The translations under genes and the position numbers were made by a program. DNA of 64,000 nucleotides from Piromyces finnis. Lineage: Eukaryota > Neocallimastigomycota > Neocallimastigomycetes > Neocallimastigales > Neocallimastigaceae. The stretch's first letter is position 1; every line of letters begins with the position of its first letter. A model generated the notes under the pieces. That model worked only from the letters and a program-made list of their open reading frames with translations. It was not told the origin of the DNA and searched no databases. Positions 1 through 13,139 of the stretch are shown in pieces. The stretch lies in the NCBI GenBank assembly GCA_002104945.1, contig MCFH01000016.1, positions 1 to 64,000 on the forward strand, read 5' to 3'.

Positions 1-1301
1 GGTGAAAGTTCCTTACTCTTAGCAAAATTAACTAAAATTTGGTATGGTTCATCGAATTTAGAAGTACTTGGCTTAGATAAGTAAAGTTCTAAAACTTCTT
101 TACCCTTAAATTTACCAACATTAGTAACTGAAGCATCAACAGTAACCTTATCACCACTTATTCTAACATTCTTGACAGAATTCTTGAAATCCGTGTAACC
201 TAAACCATGACCGAATGGGAATAAAACATCAACATCAGCTGTATCGAAATAACGGTAACCAACATAGACACCTTCAACGTAATCAGTATCAGTTAAATTA
301 CCAACATTAGCATAGTAATCTTCATACTTGGTCCAAGTAGTAGCAAGCTTACCAGATGGATACTTTTCACCAGTAACAAGATCAACCAAAGTCTTTGAAG
401 TATGAGCACCAAGTTGAGAAAGAACTAAAATGTTTTTGACTTCTTCAAGACCAGATAAATCAACTGGACCACCAGTGTTTAAAACAAGCATAAACTTCTT
501 GAAACCTCTAGCTAAAGTTTTAATAGTTTTTCTTTCAGTTTCAGTAAGGTAAACATCACCCTTTTCAACAGTTCTGTCAACACCTTCACCTGAATTTCTA
601 GATAAAACGTAGATAGCTAAATTACCTCTCTTTTGAACTGGAAGATCACATTCTGGTTCATTCATAATAACACTGAAGTGATTAACAACAAAAGCATAGG
701 CATTTTCATAATCGAATTCAGCTTTAATACTGTCAATATACTTTTTATGGGCTTTTTCATAACATTCATCATAAGCATCTAAATAATCATTGGTTAATAT
801 TTCGAATCCTTCCTTTTTGAATGCAGTTTCAATGGTATCAAAAGTTCTGGTTTGGATATCACCAGAACCAAGACCACCCTTTACGGTTTTTCTTACACCA
901 TTACCGTATAAGTAGATCTTCTTTTCCTTTCTAGAAAGTGGGAAATCACCATTTTTTCTTAATAAAACGGTACATTCACTTAAATGTTGATCTAAAATAT
1001 TTTGGTGTTCAATTTCATAAGCGTTGATTTCATCTTCAGCTTCAGTAGTTTCTGCTTCAGCGACATCAGTAGCAATTTCATTTTGATTATATTCTAAATT
1101 TTCAACTATATATATAAAATTAAATTATTTATATAACTATTAATTTCAAAAATTATTTTACACTCTTTTTTTATCATTAATATAAAATTTTTATTTACCA
1201 TCAGATATAATTTCAATTGAATTTTCAGCAACATTAGCTGGTATAGCATGTGCTAAGAAAGCGTTAAAAGCACATACTAATAAAATACTTGAAAATTTCA
1301 T
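1..1301 (-). CDS. GH3 glycosidase, domain-swapped, N-terminal part (gene A, cut by left edge)
   Basis: Secreted glycoside hydrolase family 3 enzyme, probably a beta-glucosidase or related beta-glycosidase; substrate cannot be read from sequence. Start is the ATG at 1301, which opens a signal peptide (MKFSSILLVCAFNAFLAHA). Exon 1 is 1199-1301, a 93-nt GT..AG intron occupies 1106-1198 (phase 1), and exon 2 runs from 1105 off the left edge. The visible part holds the GH3 C-terminal-type domain (GGLGSGD, LNTGGPVDLSG, LSQLG, YPSGKL motifs) followed by the start of the Fn3-like domain. In ordinary GH3 enzymes this part comes second; here it comes first, as in genes B and C downstream. An acidic E/A/T-rich spacer (about residues 35-60) follows the signal peptide. 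The catalytic nucleophile lies beyond the window. Confidence 0.92.
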
Positions 1302-3591
1302 TTTCTTTTTTCCCCTCCTTTTTTTTATTTTATTTTCTAGATATATGTGTGTGGGTTTTTTTTTTTCTTATATTTATATATATTTTTTTGTTTTTTTTTA
1401 TTTTTATATTCTTTTTTAATTGATGTTGTTGTTGTTTTTTTAATGGAAAAAAGAAATGCTTTTATATTTTTTTTAACTTCATTAATAATAAATTAAAATA
1501 TATATATATTAAAAAAATATATATATTGACTAATATTAATACATTTAAATTTTTGTGTAAAGAAAAAAAAATTAAATATTAAAAAAGGATATTTTTGATA
1601 AATTTTATAAAAAAAAGGATATTTTTAGTCATAATTAATTTAACATTTTGTGTACAAAAAAATGAAAAATAAACAATAGAATTTCTAAAAAAAAGGAAAT
1701 TAATTTGCGGATAAAAATTTGATTGTAGATGATCTCCCAATGTATTTTCTATTTTGTATAACAAAAAACGTAGCATAATAATAAAATTGTTTACAATGTA
1801 TTAATTAATTTAAGGAATATATGAATAAAAAATCTAAAAAAAAAAATAGGGGTATGTTGATTGATAAAAAAAAAACAATTATTTTAATATGATTTTAATA
1901 TATTACAATATATAACCACAAATTAATAATATAAATTTAAAAAAAAAATAAATTAAAATATATTATATATCAATGATATATTATTATTTAATATTAAAAA
2001 AGGTTTATTTTTATTAATATATTATATATATTAAATGGATAAAAAATCATATATAATTTATATTTAATATAAAATTAGATTTTATTTATTATAATGTAAG
2101 ATTACAAATTTGCTTAACAATAACACTAAAATAAGAGATGCTTTAGAGTTAGGGTTAGATGCTTTAAACAAAGGATGAGATTTATTTGATAAAAAAAACT
2201 ATATATTATAGTTTAAAAGTTTTTTTTCATCATTTATTATAGTTAGTAACTTAGCTATTTATTTTCTATCATATAAACTATTTCTAAAGTCTTAATGTTT
2301 TCTAAAAAGAATAATAATATAATTTCTCAAAGTCATAAAGTCATGATAATAAAAACAGTATGAATCATAAAACCATATGCACTTACAACTACACATTTTA
2401 TAAATTTTACGGCACAAAATTTTACATATTTTTAATTAATGAAAAGTTTAATAATAAATAAATTAATTTTAAATTAAAAATACAAAATACAAACTATTAA
2501 CAACCAAAAGAATTAAATTAAATTTATATTATTAATTTATTACATTGTTCTACAAACCCATCAATTTATGTATTTGTATTAATTTAATATATTTGTATTA
2601 AATATTTAGTGGTCTAGAATCAAGCCACAAATTGTATATAAGAAAGAAAATTTTTTTTGTATTTTAAATTTTCATAGCTATCATATATTAATAATTTTAA
2701 TATATTAATAAACTTTAAATATTATAAAACAAAATATAATATACAGTTTATACAAACAATAAAAAGAAAAAAATTAATTTAATTATGTACAAAAATAATA
2801 AACTTTATTTAATAATGAAAAAATAAATTTAATCATATAGATATAACGCATGTGTTTGAAAAGATATTTTAATATAAAAATTTTCCTTTATTTATGGTTT
2901 ATGTTTTTATTAGATATTGTATTTTTTATTCATAATAGTAAAAATTAATATTATTAATTTCTAGGCAATAATATTTAATTAAAAGATTATACTAATATTT
3001 AATTAAAATTCATAAATAGTATATAATAAAGTGTTAATATGAAAAAGACAATTTTTATCATTATTTCCTGTCTAAAGCTATAAAAAATATTCCTTCTTAG
3101 ATTTTTTAATCGCATGTTTCTTGTTTCTTCCTTAAAAAAGTAAAAAAAAAAAAAAAAATAGATATTTGCCAGAATCTTGGTTAGGTAATTTCTTTAACTA
3201 TAATGCAATTATATCACATTTTTTTCAAATTAATAAAATTCATATATAAAATATCTTTTACCAATATTATTATTTTTCAATTTTATCTGAATAAATGTAA
3301 ACCATTTACTAAACTATTGTAATAATAAGTTGTAAAAGTTATTTTTAAAAAAAAAATTCAATTCATTAAAATTTTTTTATTTAATTATTTTTTTTATTTA
3401 ATTATTTTTTATTTTTTGCAATAAATAATACTTTTTAATAAATAATTTTTCTTAAATATTATAATTAGTATTTTTTTTAAATAAATATTTTAAATAAATA
3501 TAATATATAAAATTTTATAATTTAAAAAATTACATATTTTTATAAATAATGCATTTAATCTTTTCTAATTAAAATTAAATACTTTGATATC
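1302..3591. other. Gene-free AT-rich intergenic region
   Basis: Upstream region of gene A and 3' flank of gene B. It holds only AT-rich sequence with A and T runs. Pyrimidine-rich DNA (T and C runs) directly precedes the gene A start. No RNA gene or mobile element was recognised. Confidence 0.7.
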
Positions 3592-6183
3592 TTAATTTTG
3601 AACCTTTAAAATGACTTCATAAATTCTAGTGGCAGAAGCTTCTAATTCTTCCATACTTAAAGTGTTGTCTTCAATGGCAGCAACAACTTCATCAAAGAAA
3701 TCTTTGTTACCTTGCATGACAACATCACCTGAAGCCTTAATAATATTAACAGCAGAGTATTGTGGGTATTTACCTTCAGTATCAGTGTTTGCCATATTAG
3801 CGAAAAGCCAGTCAGTCATAACAACTTCATTGTATTCAAGTTCCTTTCTTAAAACGTTAGTCATAATACCAACATGTTCATTAACGTGAATACCATTAAC
3901 TAAATTGTAAGAAGACATAATACCTCCTGGTTTACCGTTTTTGATAGCAATTTCAAAACCTCTTAAATAAACTTCACGGAAAGCTCTTTCAGACATGTTA
4001 CTACTGTTGAAGGAACGGTTTGTTTCTTTGTTGTTACCAAGGAAGTGCTTAAGAGTAACGTAAGCCTTTTCATGACCTTGAACACCCTTAGTAATAGAAG
4101 CAGCCATCATACCACTAATGTATGGATCCTCAGAATAGTATTCAAAGTTTCTACCATTGACAATGGTTCTGTGAATGTTTAAGGCTGGGGCAAGCCAGAA
4201 GTTAATACCGAAAATGTTCATTTCATCACCGACTATATCACCACATTTCTTAGCAAAATTAACATTCCAACTTTGAGCAAGAGCAGTACCAATTGGAATA
4301 GCAGTAGTGTATTGATGTATGTAAGTAACACCTTCTGGAACAAATGGGAATAAGAAAGAGAAGGCATCTCTCATTTCTAATGGAACAATGTCTAAAGTAT
4401 CAGAACCGAACATACCTTCAGTTGAATGTGGAAGACCATCTTCACCAATGTAATAATCCTTGGCAATGTTAATACCGGCTGGACCATCAGATAAAACAGC
4501 TGGCTTTAAATCTCTAAACTTGTAGAATTCACCGGCAACACCAGCAACAGAGTAAACATAGCTACCATATGGATCAGAACTATGAGCACCAATAACTAAA
4601 CTAACCTTTTCTTCAACACTTAAACCTTTAACCTCTTCATTAATAATGGATTTCTTGGTGTAATCAACAGTTTCAGTCTTAATATGTTTGGCATTAAGAG
4701 TTAATACTGGAACACCGGTTAAATCATCTTCCTTCTTTGATTTGAAAACTAAATCTTGGAATCCTGAATCAGCAAGTTGATTTTGAACCTTCTTAACAAT
4801 AACCTTGGATGGAACTTCAATAACAGCGCATGGAACAGTGTTTCTACTAGAGTTACCAATACGAATAATGTAATTACCAGCATTTAAGACATAGGCTTGA
4901 CTCTTACTATCGTAACTAGCAAAATCAGATAATTTAAATTCTAATTTAACATTATCCTTCTTTTTTGGTGAAAGTTCTTTAGTTTTAGCAAAGTTAACTA
5001 ATTCTTGGTATGGTTCATCTAAATCAGAGGTACTTGGCTTAGATAAGTAAAGTTCTAAAACTTCTTTACCTTTAGCTTTACCAACATTAGTAACAATAGC
5101 ATCGACAGTAACCTTTTCACCATTTATTTTAACGCTCTTTATTGAGTTTTCAAATTCAGTGTAACTTAAACCATGACCGAATGGGAATAAAACATCAACA
5201 TCAGCTGAATCGAAATAACGGTAACCAACGTAGACACCTTCAACGTAATCAACATCTGTTAAATTACCTGTATTAGCAAAGTAGTCATCGTATTTAGTCC
5301 AAGTAGTAGTAAGTTTACCAGATGGGTATTTTTCACCAGTAACAAGATCAACTAAAGTCTTTGAAGTGTTAAAACCAAGTTGAGAAAGAACTAAAATATT
5401 TTGAACTTCTTCAAGACCAGATAAATCAACTGGACCACCAGTGTTTAAAACAAGCATGAATTTTTTATAACCTCTAGCCAAAGTTTTAATAGCCTTCTTT
5501 TCACTATCAGTAAGGAAAATATCACCCTTAGCAACCTTTCTGTCAATACCTTCACCAGTAATTCTGGATACTACATAGACAGCTAAATCACCACTTTCAT
5601 CAATTGGAATATCACATTCTGGTTCATCCATAATAACACTGAAGTGATCAATAAGATAACCATATGGATTTGCATAATCAAATCCATCTCTAAGGCCTTG
5701 AATAAAATCGTCATGAGCCTTTTCGTAGCAATCATCATAAGCATCTAAATATTCGCTTGATAAAACTTCAAATCCTTCCTTCTTAAAGGCAGTTTCAATG
5801 GTATCAAATGTTCTAGTTTTGATATTACCAGAACCAAGACCACCCTTAACAGTATGTCTTATACCTCCACCATATAAGTGGATCTTTCTTTCGGAACTGG
5901 AGATTGGGAAATCACCATTTTTTCTTAATAAAACGGTACATTCACTTAAATGTTGGTCTAAAACACTTTGGTGTTCAATTTCATAATCATTAATTTCATC
6001 TTCTGTTACAGATGTATCTTCTAAAATATACAAAGATCAAAGATAAATTTTAATAACCAATGTTTAATAAAATTTAATTCTATAAACAATTTTTATGTTT
6101 TTATTTATGTTGTTTATTTTACCTGCAAAAGCATGTACTATAGAATTAATAGTACATAGTAATAAAATATTTAAAAATTTCAT
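3592..6183 (-). CDS. GH3 glycosidase, domain-swapped (gene B, complete)
   Basis: Secreted GH3 enzyme of 829 aa, likely beta-glucosidase-like. The real start is the ATG at 6183: exon 1 (6123-6183) encodes a signal peptide (MKFLNILLLCTINSIVHA), an intron fills 6021-6122 (phase 1), and exon 2 (3592-6020) carries the rest; an ATG at 6033 is intronic. Domain order is GH3_C-type (about 30-300), Fn3-like (about 305-390), then GH3_N-type catalytic TIM barrel (about 480-760). Visible motifs are SDGPAGIN, ALAQSWN, NGRNFEYYSEDPY, KHFLGNNKETNR, SERAFREVYLRGFE and VVMTDW; D757 in TDW is the expected nucleophile. The acid/base residue is not assigned. This reversed order is known from Ruminococcus and Butyrivibrio GH3 beta-glucosidases. 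No dockerin or CBM is visible, so it is probably a free enzyme. Middle member of a tandem trio. Confidence 0.95.
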
Positions 6184-7950
6184 TCTTTTTAACTTTTTTT
6201 TTTTTTTATATTAAATAATTATTGATGTTGTTTAAAAAAAAAAAAAAAGAAGCATCTTTTATATATTTTTCCCTTTTATTAATAAATTTTAATTATTAAG
6301 AAAATAAAAGGAGACAAAAAGAAAAAAGGGAAATTATACTATTGGCTAGTTATGATAATTATTTAAAAACTATTGATTTATTAATAATTGCTATATAAAA
6401 AGACAATAATATAAAAATGTATTGTTTACTTTAAATACCATTTAAACTTTATCATTTTATTTAATCCATTATTGTGAAAAAAAAAAAAAAAGGTGTGTGA
6501 TAAAAGCTAAGTAAAAAAAACATTTGTTAATAATAAACTTTGCATTTAATGAATGTAAAATAATATATAAAATCTAAAATGAATTTGCGGATAAATTTTA
6601 AAAAATCATCCAATAACATTATAGCTCTGTTTAAATAAAAAAAACATGGTATCTATAATAAAAAAAGTTGGTTCATAATGTATTATTATTAAAAAAAAAA
6701 AAGGGAGAAAATGATTGACAAAATAAATTAATTCTTTAATTTTAATCTATTTTAATAGATCTAAAAAAAAAAAAATAAACAATAAAAATAAAATATATAT
6801 ATAAACTTTATTAATTATTATTTTAAAATGAATAAAAGGATTAATCATAAATATTAATAAATCATTATGATCTAAAAATATTTTTTATTCATTTCTTAAA
6901 ATCTATTTTAATTCTTAAATGTGCCTTTTATAAATTGTGGTTAGTTAATTATAATCATTAATTATAGAATCTAAAAGTATAGTAAAAAAAAAAAAAAATA
7001 ACATAATCATTAATCATTATAATAATAATAAAGTTGAAATTATTAATTGGATCAGGGATCAAGAATAAAATATAATTTATATTAATATAAATTTATATAA
7101 TATATAAATTTAGAATTTATCATTATAAAATATTTAACACTCTTTTTATTTTGCTATTTATTTTATTTATTATTAGTTTTATAATGATTAATAAAAAGAA
7201 AAATGACCAATTAAATATAATATAAATAAAGTAGTAATAAACATTTTGTGCTTAGCAAAATAAATCAAATTTATAAATATTATTTATTTCAATATTGATT
7301 TTTTTTTTTTAAAGTTTATTGAAATTTAGTTATTCAAAGTTATATTGTCCTTTTCTTTTTTGAAAAGATAAAATCTATAAATGATAAAAATAAGAATATA
7401 ATGGATAATTTATAATCAATAATCAAAAATAATTGTTGTATTTTGATAATTATACTTTTAAATATTTCAAAATTTTAATATTTGTTGGAAGAAAAAAAAA
7501 AATAAATTCTTATTTGTTATAATTAAAATATATATATTCATACTATTATTATTTTATTATTACTGCTTTTTCTCTTTTTTTTTTTTTTTTTTCCTTCTCA
7601 AGTAAAAAAAAAAAAAATATATTTAAATTAATTTTATTGTAGATTTTCCTATGAAAATAAAAATATTTAGTATAAATTCAAAATAAAATTTAATTAATGT
7701 ACACTAATAAAAAATAAAAATAAAAAAAAAAACTTTTCAAGGAATGAAATTAGGATCATCTTTTTTTTTTTTTTAATGGCATCAAATATTTTAAAACTTT
7801 ATTATTAATTTAATTAAAATTATAATACATGTAATATAAAAATTAAAATAAAATTAAAAATAAAAAAATATGTTTAAATAAACACAAATGAATAAAAATT
7901 GGGTATAATGTATTCTAGTAATTAAAGTAAGAAAGCCACTATTATACTAA
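6184..7950. other. Gene-free AT-rich intergenic region
   Basis: Upstream flank of gene B. Only homopolymer-rich AT sequence with short poly-A and poly-T runs; no gene, RNA or element recognised. Confidence 0.65.
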
Positions 7951-8034
7951 AGTATAATAATTGTATTTGACTTCCAATGGGACACCGAGCCAAAGATCAA
8001 AATTTTATTATGGGATAAAATTATAATCTCCATT

Positions 8035-8510
8035 GGTTGCGCTGGCCCTCCTGGCCTGTCTTACTGTCTTACTGTTTCTTCAGCATTGACGCTCTTGGAT
8101 GTTGCTTCAAACCTTTTGAACATTGACCATTGCTGGCCAATAGCAAAAGGCATGATTTTGGTTAAAAGTTCCGCAGTTACCGTCAAGAATGGTGTTCCTT
8201 CATTAGTACCAGATTGAACCTGACACTTGCAAAGTTCTTTCCATCCCCTTGAATTGTAATTTGATATTGTTAAAACTTCTTCCCCCAAGAAGGAATTTAA
8301 ATATTTTACTGCAAACACTAGAATAATCATACACATTAATATTCACCGGATTATTAGAACTATTACTATCATTAACTAAATTACTATCTAAATTAGAATT
8401 ATTATCTTCACTATTGCTATCATTACTAACATTATTATTTCTACTACTACTATTGTTATTATTACTATTGTTACTATTATCATTAATATTATGATCATCA
8501 TTAACCAGAA
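8035..8510 (-). pseudogene. Decayed coding-like fragment with Asn/Ser-rich stretch
   Basis: This stretch has higher GC than its surroundings. On the minus strand one frame reads an Asn/Ser/Asp-rich segment (about 8345-8500) running into NNPVNINVYDYSSVCSKIF and on to QVSGSIWY, then a stop; a second frame, 8061-8336, stays open for 91 codons. The change of frame suggests a broken gene. The minus strand at about 8050-8100 resembles the 3' body of the retroposon at 23979 (shared GAGCGTC.A.GCTGAAGAAACAGTA and CCAGGAGGG), so a mobile-element origin is possible. Family not recognised; a real short gene cannot be excluded. Confidence 0.35.
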
Positions 8511-8577
8511 ATAAATTGGTTGTTGTTTAAAAATCTATTGAATATTAATTATTTTTTTTTTTTTTTACTTTATCAAA

Positions 8578-10099
8578 TACTTTTCATTGATCCATAATTC
8601 TTTTTTTGAATAATACCAAATTTCTTAAATCACCACAAAAATGAAGATTTACATTGTCTATATTTTTTATCCTTTTCTTTTTTTTTTTTTTTTTAATATT
8701 CTTTATTTAATACTTTTCAAAATTGGTTATTTATTCATATTTGTTAATTTGTTTTATTTATTTATTAATCTATGGTTAGTTTATTTAAATATTAATTTAT
8801 TTTATTTTTTATTTCACTTTATTGTTTATATCTATTTCTATAATCTATAATTTAATAATAAATAATTAATTTACTATAAAATTTATAATTCATATATATT
8901 AATTTCAAATAATAATAATTTTTATTTATTAATTGAATTTTATTAATATATATTTTATTTTTTTTGTAATTTATACAAATTTTTTTTATTATTTATATTT
9001 AATAAATAATTCATTATTCTATGAAATTTTACTTGATATTTATTGAATTTCTTTAATTAATTCGTAGATTCTGGTAACACTAGATACTTTTCATTGATCC
9101 ATAATTCTTTTTTTGAATAATACCAAATTTCTTAAATCACCACAAAAATGAAGATTTACATTGTCTATATTTTTTATCCTTTTCTTTTTTTTTTTTTTTT
9201 TAATATTCTTTATTTAATACTTTTCAAAATTGGTTATTTATTCATATTTGTTAATTTGTTTTATTTATTTATTAATCTATGGTTAGTTTATTTAAATATT
9301 AATTTATTTTATTTTTTATTTCACTTTATTGTTTATATCTATTTCTATAATCTATAATTTAATAATAAATAATTAATTTACTATAAAATTTATAATTCAT
9401 ATATATCAATTTCAAATAATAATAATTTTTATTTATTAATTGAATTTTATTAATATATATTTTATTTTTTTTGTAATTTATACAAATTTTTTTTATTATT
9501 TATATTTAATAAATAATTCATTATTCTATGAAATTTTACTTGATATTTATTGAATTTCTTTAATTAATTCGTAGATTCTGGTAACACTAGATACTTTTCA
9601 TTGATCCATAATTCTTTTTTTGAATAATACCAAATTTCTTAAATCACCACAAAAATGAAGATTTACATTGTCTATATTTTTTATCCTTTTCTTTTTTTTT
9701 TTTTTTTTAATATTCTTTATTTAATACTTTTCAAAATTGGTTATTTATTCATATTTGTTAATTTGTTTTATTTATTTATTAATCTATGGTTAGTTTATTT
9801 AAATATTAATTTATTTTATTTTTTATTTCACTTTATTGTTTATATCTATTTCTATAATCTATAATTTAATAATAAATAATTAATTTACTATAAAATTTAT
9901 AATTCATATATATTAATTTCAAATAATAATAATTTTTATTTATTAATTGAATTTTATTAATATATATTTTATTTTTTTTGTAATTTATACAAATTTTTTT
10001 TATTATTTATATTTAATAAATAATTCATTATTCTATGAAATTTTACTTGATATTTATTGAATTTCTTTAATTAATTCGTAGATTCTGGTAACACTAGAT
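8578..10099. repeat. Three tandem copies of a 507-bp unit
   Basis: Three head-to-tail units begin at about 8579, 9086 and 9593 with a period of exactly 507 bp. They are almost identical; one difference noticed is a T/C at about 9407 in copy 2. Each unit ends with the last ~45 bases of the GH3 gene C coding sequence, the third being the actual 3' end of gene C, so the block is a triplication of the gene's extreme 3' end plus downstream flank. Every copy contains the same 69-codon open frame rich in F, Y, I and L; its composition is that of AT-rich noncoding DNA and it is not called as a gene. Confidence 0.95.
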
Positions 10100-12985
10100 T
10101 CTAATTCTTCCATAGTTAATTTATTTTCCTTAACAGCTTCTAAAACAAGATCATAGTAATCCTTTGAACCTGGCATGATAACATCATGTGATGACTTAAT
10201 AATTTCATATGGAGAGTAATCTGGGTATTTATCAGTTGAGGCCATTGAAGGAGAAGTCCAATCAGTCATAATAACATTATTGTAATTATTTTCTCTTCTT
10301 AAAATATTGGCAATAACACCAATATGTTGATTAGCATGAATACCATTAATTAAATTGAATGAAGACATAATACCCTTTGGATTAGCGTTCTTGATAGCAA
10401 TTTCATAACCTCTTAAATAGATTTCACGGAAAGCTCTTTCAGACATGTTACTGCTGCTACCGTAACGGTTGGTTTCCTTGTTATTAGCAGCATAGTGCTT
10501 AAGAGTAACAAAAGCATTCTTGTGCTTTTGAACACCCTTAGTAACGTAAGTAGCCATTATACCACTGACATATGGATCTTCAGAATAGTATTCAAAGTTT
10601 CTACCGTTTAAGATGGATCTGTGAATATTTAAGGCTGGAGCAAGCCATAAATTAATATGGAACATGCTCATTTCAGTACCAACAATATCACCACATTGTT
10701 GAGCAAAGTTAACATTCCAACTTTGAGCAAGAGCAGTACCAATTGGAATAGCAGTAGTGTATTGGTGGTAGAGTTTAACACCTTCTGGAGCCTTTGGGAA
10801 TAAGAAACCAAATTGACCCTTTATATCATCTGGAACAACTTCTAAAGCAGTAAATGGAATACCTCCCTTGGTTGCATGTGGAAGACCATCTTCACCAATA
10901 TAATAATCTCTAGCAATATTAACACCAGCTGGACCGTCAGACAAAACAACTGGCTTTAAATCCTTGAACTTATATAATTCACCAGCAATGCCAGCAACAG
11001 TAGTAGCGTAGGATCCGAATGGGTCTTCACTGTGAGCACCAATAACAAACTTAACTTTTTCTTCAGTGCTTAAAGCCTTAACTTCTTCATTAATTCTGAA
11101 TTTCTTGCTGTAATCAACAGTTTCAGTCTTAATACTCTTAACATTAAGTCTTAATCTCTTAACACCTCTTAAATCATCTCTTTTCTTTGATTGGAAAACT
11201 AAATCTTTGAATTCTGGTTCAGTGAGTTGGTTTTGAACCTTCTTAATAATAACCTTGGATGGAACTTCAATAACAGCGCATGGAACAGTGTTTCTACTGG
11301 AGTTACCAATACGAACAACATAATTACCAGCACTTAAGACATAAGCTTGAATCTTACTATCATAACTAGCAAAGTCTGATAATTTGAATTCTAACTTAAG
11401 ATTATCCTTCTTTCTTGGTGAAAGTTCCTTACTCTTAGCAAAATTAACTAAAATTTGGTATGGTTCATCTAATTCAGAAGTACTTGGCTTAGATAAGTAA
11501 AGTTCTAAAACTTCTTTACCCTTAAATTTACCAACATTAGTAACTGAAGCATCAACAGTAACCTTATCACCACTTATTCTAACATTCTTAACGGAATTCT
11601 TGAAATCAGTGTAACCTAAACCATAACCGAATGGGTATAAAACATCAACATCAGCTGAATCGAAATAACGGTAACCAACGTAGACACCTTCAACGTAATC
11701 AGTATCAGTTAAATTACCAATGTCGGCAAAGTATTCATCATACTTTGTCCAAGTAGTAGCAAGCTTACCAGATGGATACTTTTCACCAGTAACAAGATCA
11801 ACTAAAGCCTTAGAAGTATTGGCACCAAGTTGAGAAAGAACTAAAATGTTTTTAACTTCTTCAAGACCAGATAAATCAACTGGACCACCAGTGTTTAAAA
11901 CAAGCATGAACTTTTTGTAACCCTTAGCTAAAGTTTTAATAGCCTTCTTTTCACTATCAGTAAGTAAAACATCACCCTTTTCGTTAACTCTATCTAAACC
12001 TTCACCAGAAATTCTTGAAACAACGAATAAAGCAACATCACCTCTTTTTTGTATTGGAATATCACATTCTGGTTCATTTAAAACAACACTGAAATGTGAA
12101 AAGATATAACCAAATGGGTTTTCGTAATCAAATTCAGCCTTTAATTGACCAATGTATGCATCATAAGCATTTTGATAGCATTCATCATAAGCATCTAAAT
12201 AATCTTTAGTTAAAACTTCAAATCCACCCTTTTTGAAGGCAGTTTCAATATTATCAAAAGTTCTAGTTTCAATATCACCAGAACCAAGACCACCCTTAAC
12301 AGTATGTCTTATACCTCCACCATATAAATGAATTTTTCTTTCCTTACTAGAAAGTGGGAAATCACCATTTCTCTTTAATAAAACAGTACATTCACCTAAA
12401 TGTTCATCTACAATTTTTTGGTGTTCAATTTCATATTCGTTTATTTCATCTTTATAATGTAAATACATTAAAGTAATAACGTTAATATAAATATGTAACC
12501 CTAAATATGTAACCCAAATAAAAAGTTTTTTTTCTATTTATTTAACCATCTATTTATATATATATATATATATTTACCTTTTTCTTCATCGGAAGAATTT
12601 TCGACACCAACATCGATATCATCAACATCTATAATACCAGTTACGTTTTCAACTTTTTAATATTTAATAATACAATAATTATATTATTAGTTTCGATGAT
12701 CAATTTAATTTAAAATTTTGTTAATATTATATTTCCTACCTTCAGAAAAACTTTCTTCAATATCAGTTGTTTCTTCTTTAACTATTATATAGTTTATATT
12801 TTATTATTAATTTTTTTAATTCAAATGTTTATTTTAATAATATATAAATTTCATTTATAAAAATAAATATTAATGAAATTCATTAACTCTTATTTTTAAA
12901 ATAATAAACAATAATACATACCTGGAACAGATAAGACTAAATGGGTATTAAGAATACCTAATAAAAATAAATTGAAGAATTTCAT
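10054..12985 (-). CDS. GH3 glycosidase, domain-swapped (gene C, complete, 4 exons)
   Basis: Secreted GH3 enzyme of 858 aa, paralogue of genes A and B. Exons are 12922-12985, 12740-12781, 12578-12652 and 10054-12449; all three introns are phase 1 and the model closes exactly in frame. An ATG at 12468 is intronic. Exon 1 encodes the signal peptide (MKFFNLFLLGILNTHLVLS); exons 2 and 3 encode an acidic spacer absent from B. Then follow the GH3_C-type domain, Fn3-like domain and GH3_N-type barrel with SDGPAGVN, NGRNFEYYSEDPY, KHYAANNKETNR and VIMTDW; D790 is the expected nucleophile. Likely role is hydrolysis of beta-linked oligosaccharides from plant cell walls; the exact substrate is unknown. 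No dockerin. The last ~45 bases are shared with the 507-bp tandem block downstream. Confidence 0.95.
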
Positions 12986-13065
12986 TCTTTATTTTTTTTT
13001 TATATTTTATTTTTAATTTCGTACAGGTTTGTTTTTTATTTTTTATATTTTTTCTATTCTACTCT

Positions 13066-13069
<4 letters not shown>

Positions 13070-13113
<44 letters not shown>

Positions 13114-13139
13114 TTTTTTTTTTTTTTTTTTTTTTTTTA
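13070..13139. repeat. (TTTA)n microsatellite running into poly-T
   Basis: About 11 TTTA units followed by a T run, roughly 85-150 bases upstream of the gene C start codon, on the promoter side. Confidence 0.9.

Noticed and set aside
2140-2165. Telomere-like GAGTTAGGGTTAGATG
   Set aside because: Only about two TTAGGG units, internal, without an array.
8641-9864. Three identical 69-codon frames rich in F, Y, I and L
   Set aside because: They lie in noncoding AT-rich DNA of the 507-bp repeat; composition follows base content and there is no start context or domain.
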